DNA of 64,000 bases from an uncultured Alphaproteobacteria bacterium. Its GTDB lineage: Bacteria > Pseudomonadota > Alphaproteobacteria > Methylaequorales > Methylaequoraceae. The translations under genes were made by a program, and so were the position numbers. The DNA lies in NCBI GenBank assembly GCA_902550225.1, contig CACCYL010000005.1, forward strand, positions 1-64,000. Direction: 5' to 3'. Below, in pieces: positions 62,368 through 64,000 of this stretch; position 1 is the stretch's first letter; each line of letters opens with the position of its first letter. The notes beneath the pieces are model-generated. The model did not search any database. It was given only the letters and a program-made list of their open reading frames with translations, and had not been told where the DNA came from.

Positions 62368-63419
62368 ACCATTTCTTTAATCTTCATCATAAGTTTAGAA
62401 ACAGGTTTATTATTCAAATCTTTTATCGTTAACCAGAAAAAGTTTTCTAACAATAACTTACAAGTTAAGTTTAGCTTAACTACTAATACTTTCAATTGAA
62501 AATGACTAAATTTGTGGATTACTTTTCCTGCTAAATTATATGTAACTTTTAATCTTTTTTTTTTTAGCCAATTATTAACAGTTTTATTCAAAAATTCACT
62601 CTCTATGAAATTTTCATCTATATCTTCCGAATCGCTCAATGGAAAACAAAAAAGGTTTTTTAAAAGTTTTTTTGAATTCTTTTCAACCAAAAAATATTTT
62701 TTATAACTTACAACGAAAGCAACAACTATTTTATTCTTGGTGCTTTTTCCTTTTTTTTGAATTAATTTCAAACCCTTTGATAAACAAAACTCTTCGACGG
62801 GACATATTTTGCAATCTGGATTTCTGACTTTGCAAACAGAATTCGCTAAGTCCATTAAAGATTGACAGTAATTACCATTTTTTCTATTAGGTGTTAAATA
62901 AGTGGATATATATTTTATATTTTTGTTATATAATTTGTCATCGTTGTTTAACTTAAACACACGTGTAAGAATTCTTTTTATATTTCCATCTACAACAGCG
63001 CATTTTTCATCATTTAGAATTGCAGATATTGCACTACTTGTATAATCCCCAATTCCTGGAATTTCTAGTAGTGATTGGTAATTTATAGTGATTTTTTTTT
63101 TTTTTAGCAATTCTTTCGCCTTATAAAGATTTTCAGCTCTTTTATAATATCCCATACCTTGCCATAAAATTAAAATTTCTTCTAATTTTGCATTATAAAA
63201 GTCTTCTAAAGTCGGCCATTTTAATATAAATCTATTATAATAAGGAATAACTACAGAAACTTGAGTTTGCTGAAGCATTATTTCTGAAATCCAAATTCTA
63301 TAAAAATTTTTATTCTCCTTTCTTCGCCAAGGAAGATCTCTTTTATTGTTCACATACCAATCGAGCATTTTTTTTTCCCACCTACTCTTAAAAATTTTGT
63401 CTATGTGATATTCTTTCAT
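62364..63419 (-). CDS. mutY: A/G-specific adenine glycosylase
   Basis: DLPWRRKENKNFYRIWISEIMLQQTQVSVVIPYYNRF, GMGYYKRAENL, PGIGDYTSSAISAI, 4Fe-4S CKVRNPDCKICPVEEFC. Confidence 0.96.
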   Translation of the reverse strand: MKEYHIDKIFKSRWEKKMLDWYVNNKRDLPWRRKENKNFYRIWISEIMLQQTQVSVVIPYYNRFILKWPTLEDFYNAKLEEILILWQGMGYYKRAENLYKAKELLKKKKITINYQSLLEIPGIGDYTSSAISAILNDEKCAVVDGNIKRILTRVFKLNNDDKLYNKNIKYISTYLTPNRKNGNYCQSLMDLANSVCKVRNPDCKICPVEEFCLSKGLKLIQKKGKSTKNKIVVAFVVSYKKYFLVEKNSKKLLKNLFCFPLSDSEDIDENFIESEFLNKTVNNWLKKKRLKVTYNLAGKVIHKFSHFQLKVLVVKLNLTCKLLLENFFWLTIKDLNNKPVSKLMMKIKEMV

Positions 63420-63420
63420 T

Positions 63421-63747
63421 ATGAATCATAAAAATTATATTAAAAATCCAGTAAAAATTTCAACCCTTTTACCTAAAGTTTTCAAGCCTTTAAAAAAAAA
63501 AAATGATGGGTTATTGCTGGAGATTAAGCTAAACTGGGAAAAAATTCTTGAGCCAGAGTTAAGTTCTCGTTGTTTTGCTTCTTCATTAAAAAAAATAAAT
63601 AATTCAAAAATCCTTATAATTACCACAAACGAAAGGAATATTCTTGAATTGTCTTACTCTTCAGATGAAATAAAAACGCAAATTAATGAGTTTTTTAAAA
63701 CAACTGTTATAAATGAAATTAAGTTTAAAAAATCCTTACAAAATTAA
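63421..63747 (+). CDS. DUF721 domain protein (DciA-like)
   Basis: Small basic protein, LLEIKLNWEKILEPELSSRCFASSLKKINNSKILIITTNERNILELSY; next to mutY, a known alphaproteobacterial arrangement. Confidence 0.75.
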   Translation: MNHKNYIKNPVKISTLLPKVFKPLKKKNDGLLLEIKLNWEKILEPELSSRCFASSLKKINNSKILIITTNERNILELSYSSDEIKTQINEFFKTTVINEIKFKKSLQN

Positions 63748-63769
63748 AGATTTATGTTAAAAATATTTT

Positions 63770-64000
63770 ATGATGAAAACATCTTTTTATATCAAATTTC
63801 TTTTCTTTTTTGTTTTTTTGTTTTCTTTCAATTATCTAAATTCTAGAATTGTTGATACAATTGAGGCACTTGAAAATCAATCTCTTGGAGACGAATCTGC
63901 TCCAATTAAAATGATAGAGTTTGCATCACTTACTTGTGGACATTGTGCAAAATTTCATAATGAAGTGTTTCCTAGAATAAAAAAAGATTATATAGACAAT
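63770..64000 (+). CDS. DsbA/thioredoxin-like secreted disulfide oxidoreductase (partial, runs off window)
   Basis: MMKTSFYIKFLFFFVFLFSFNYLNSR...LGDESAPIKMIEFASLTCGHCAKFHNEVFPRIKKDYIDN; CGHC active site. Confidence 0.9.
   Translation, partial: MMKTSFYIKFLFFFVFLFSFNYLNSRIVDTIEALENQSLGDESAPIKMIEFASLTCGHCAKFHNEVFPRIKKDYIDN

Noticed and set aside
1-64000. CRISPR arrays, rRNA, prophage, IS elements
   Set aside because: No spaced direct repeats, rRNA sequence, transposase, or phage structural genes seen on either strand

Overview
AT-rich window from what looks like a streamlined, free-living alphaproteobacterial chromosome. This placement is inferred from gene content and order (rpoD-dnaG-yqeY-carAB-greA, uvrC-pgsA-moaD-moaE, prs-rplY-pth-ychF, EipB/DUF1849, petABC); no phylogeny was run. 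Coding density is very high, with about 55 plausible protein-coding genes and two tRNAs (CAU and Gln-UUG), both with encoded CCA. I saw no rRNA, CRISPR array, intact phage or intact transposon. The left end (1-4.5 kb) is a surface-glycan segment that stops at a tRNA. The rest is mainly housekeeping genes: replication/repair, molybdenum cofactor, two-component systems, bc1 complex, methylthioadenosine metabolism, an ammonium transporter, a glycosyltransferase/PIG-L/flippase-like cassette, ETF-QO and others. The most notable signals are: (1) a 281-bp intergenic region before uvrC with a consensus DnaA box, an inverted partner, two IHF-consensus matches, an 11-bp palindrome and an A18 tract, i.e. 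a candidate replication origin or DnaA-controlled site; (2) a near-perfect sigma-54 promoter upstream of amtB; (3) a petABC-mtnP-mtnA-class II aldolase run suggesting a DHAP-type methylthioadenosine shunt; (4) a tightly coupled GT4/PIG-L/UPF0104 cassette; (5) widespread tail-to-tail overlaps of convergent genes. Functional names come from reading translations by eye; no database search was run.
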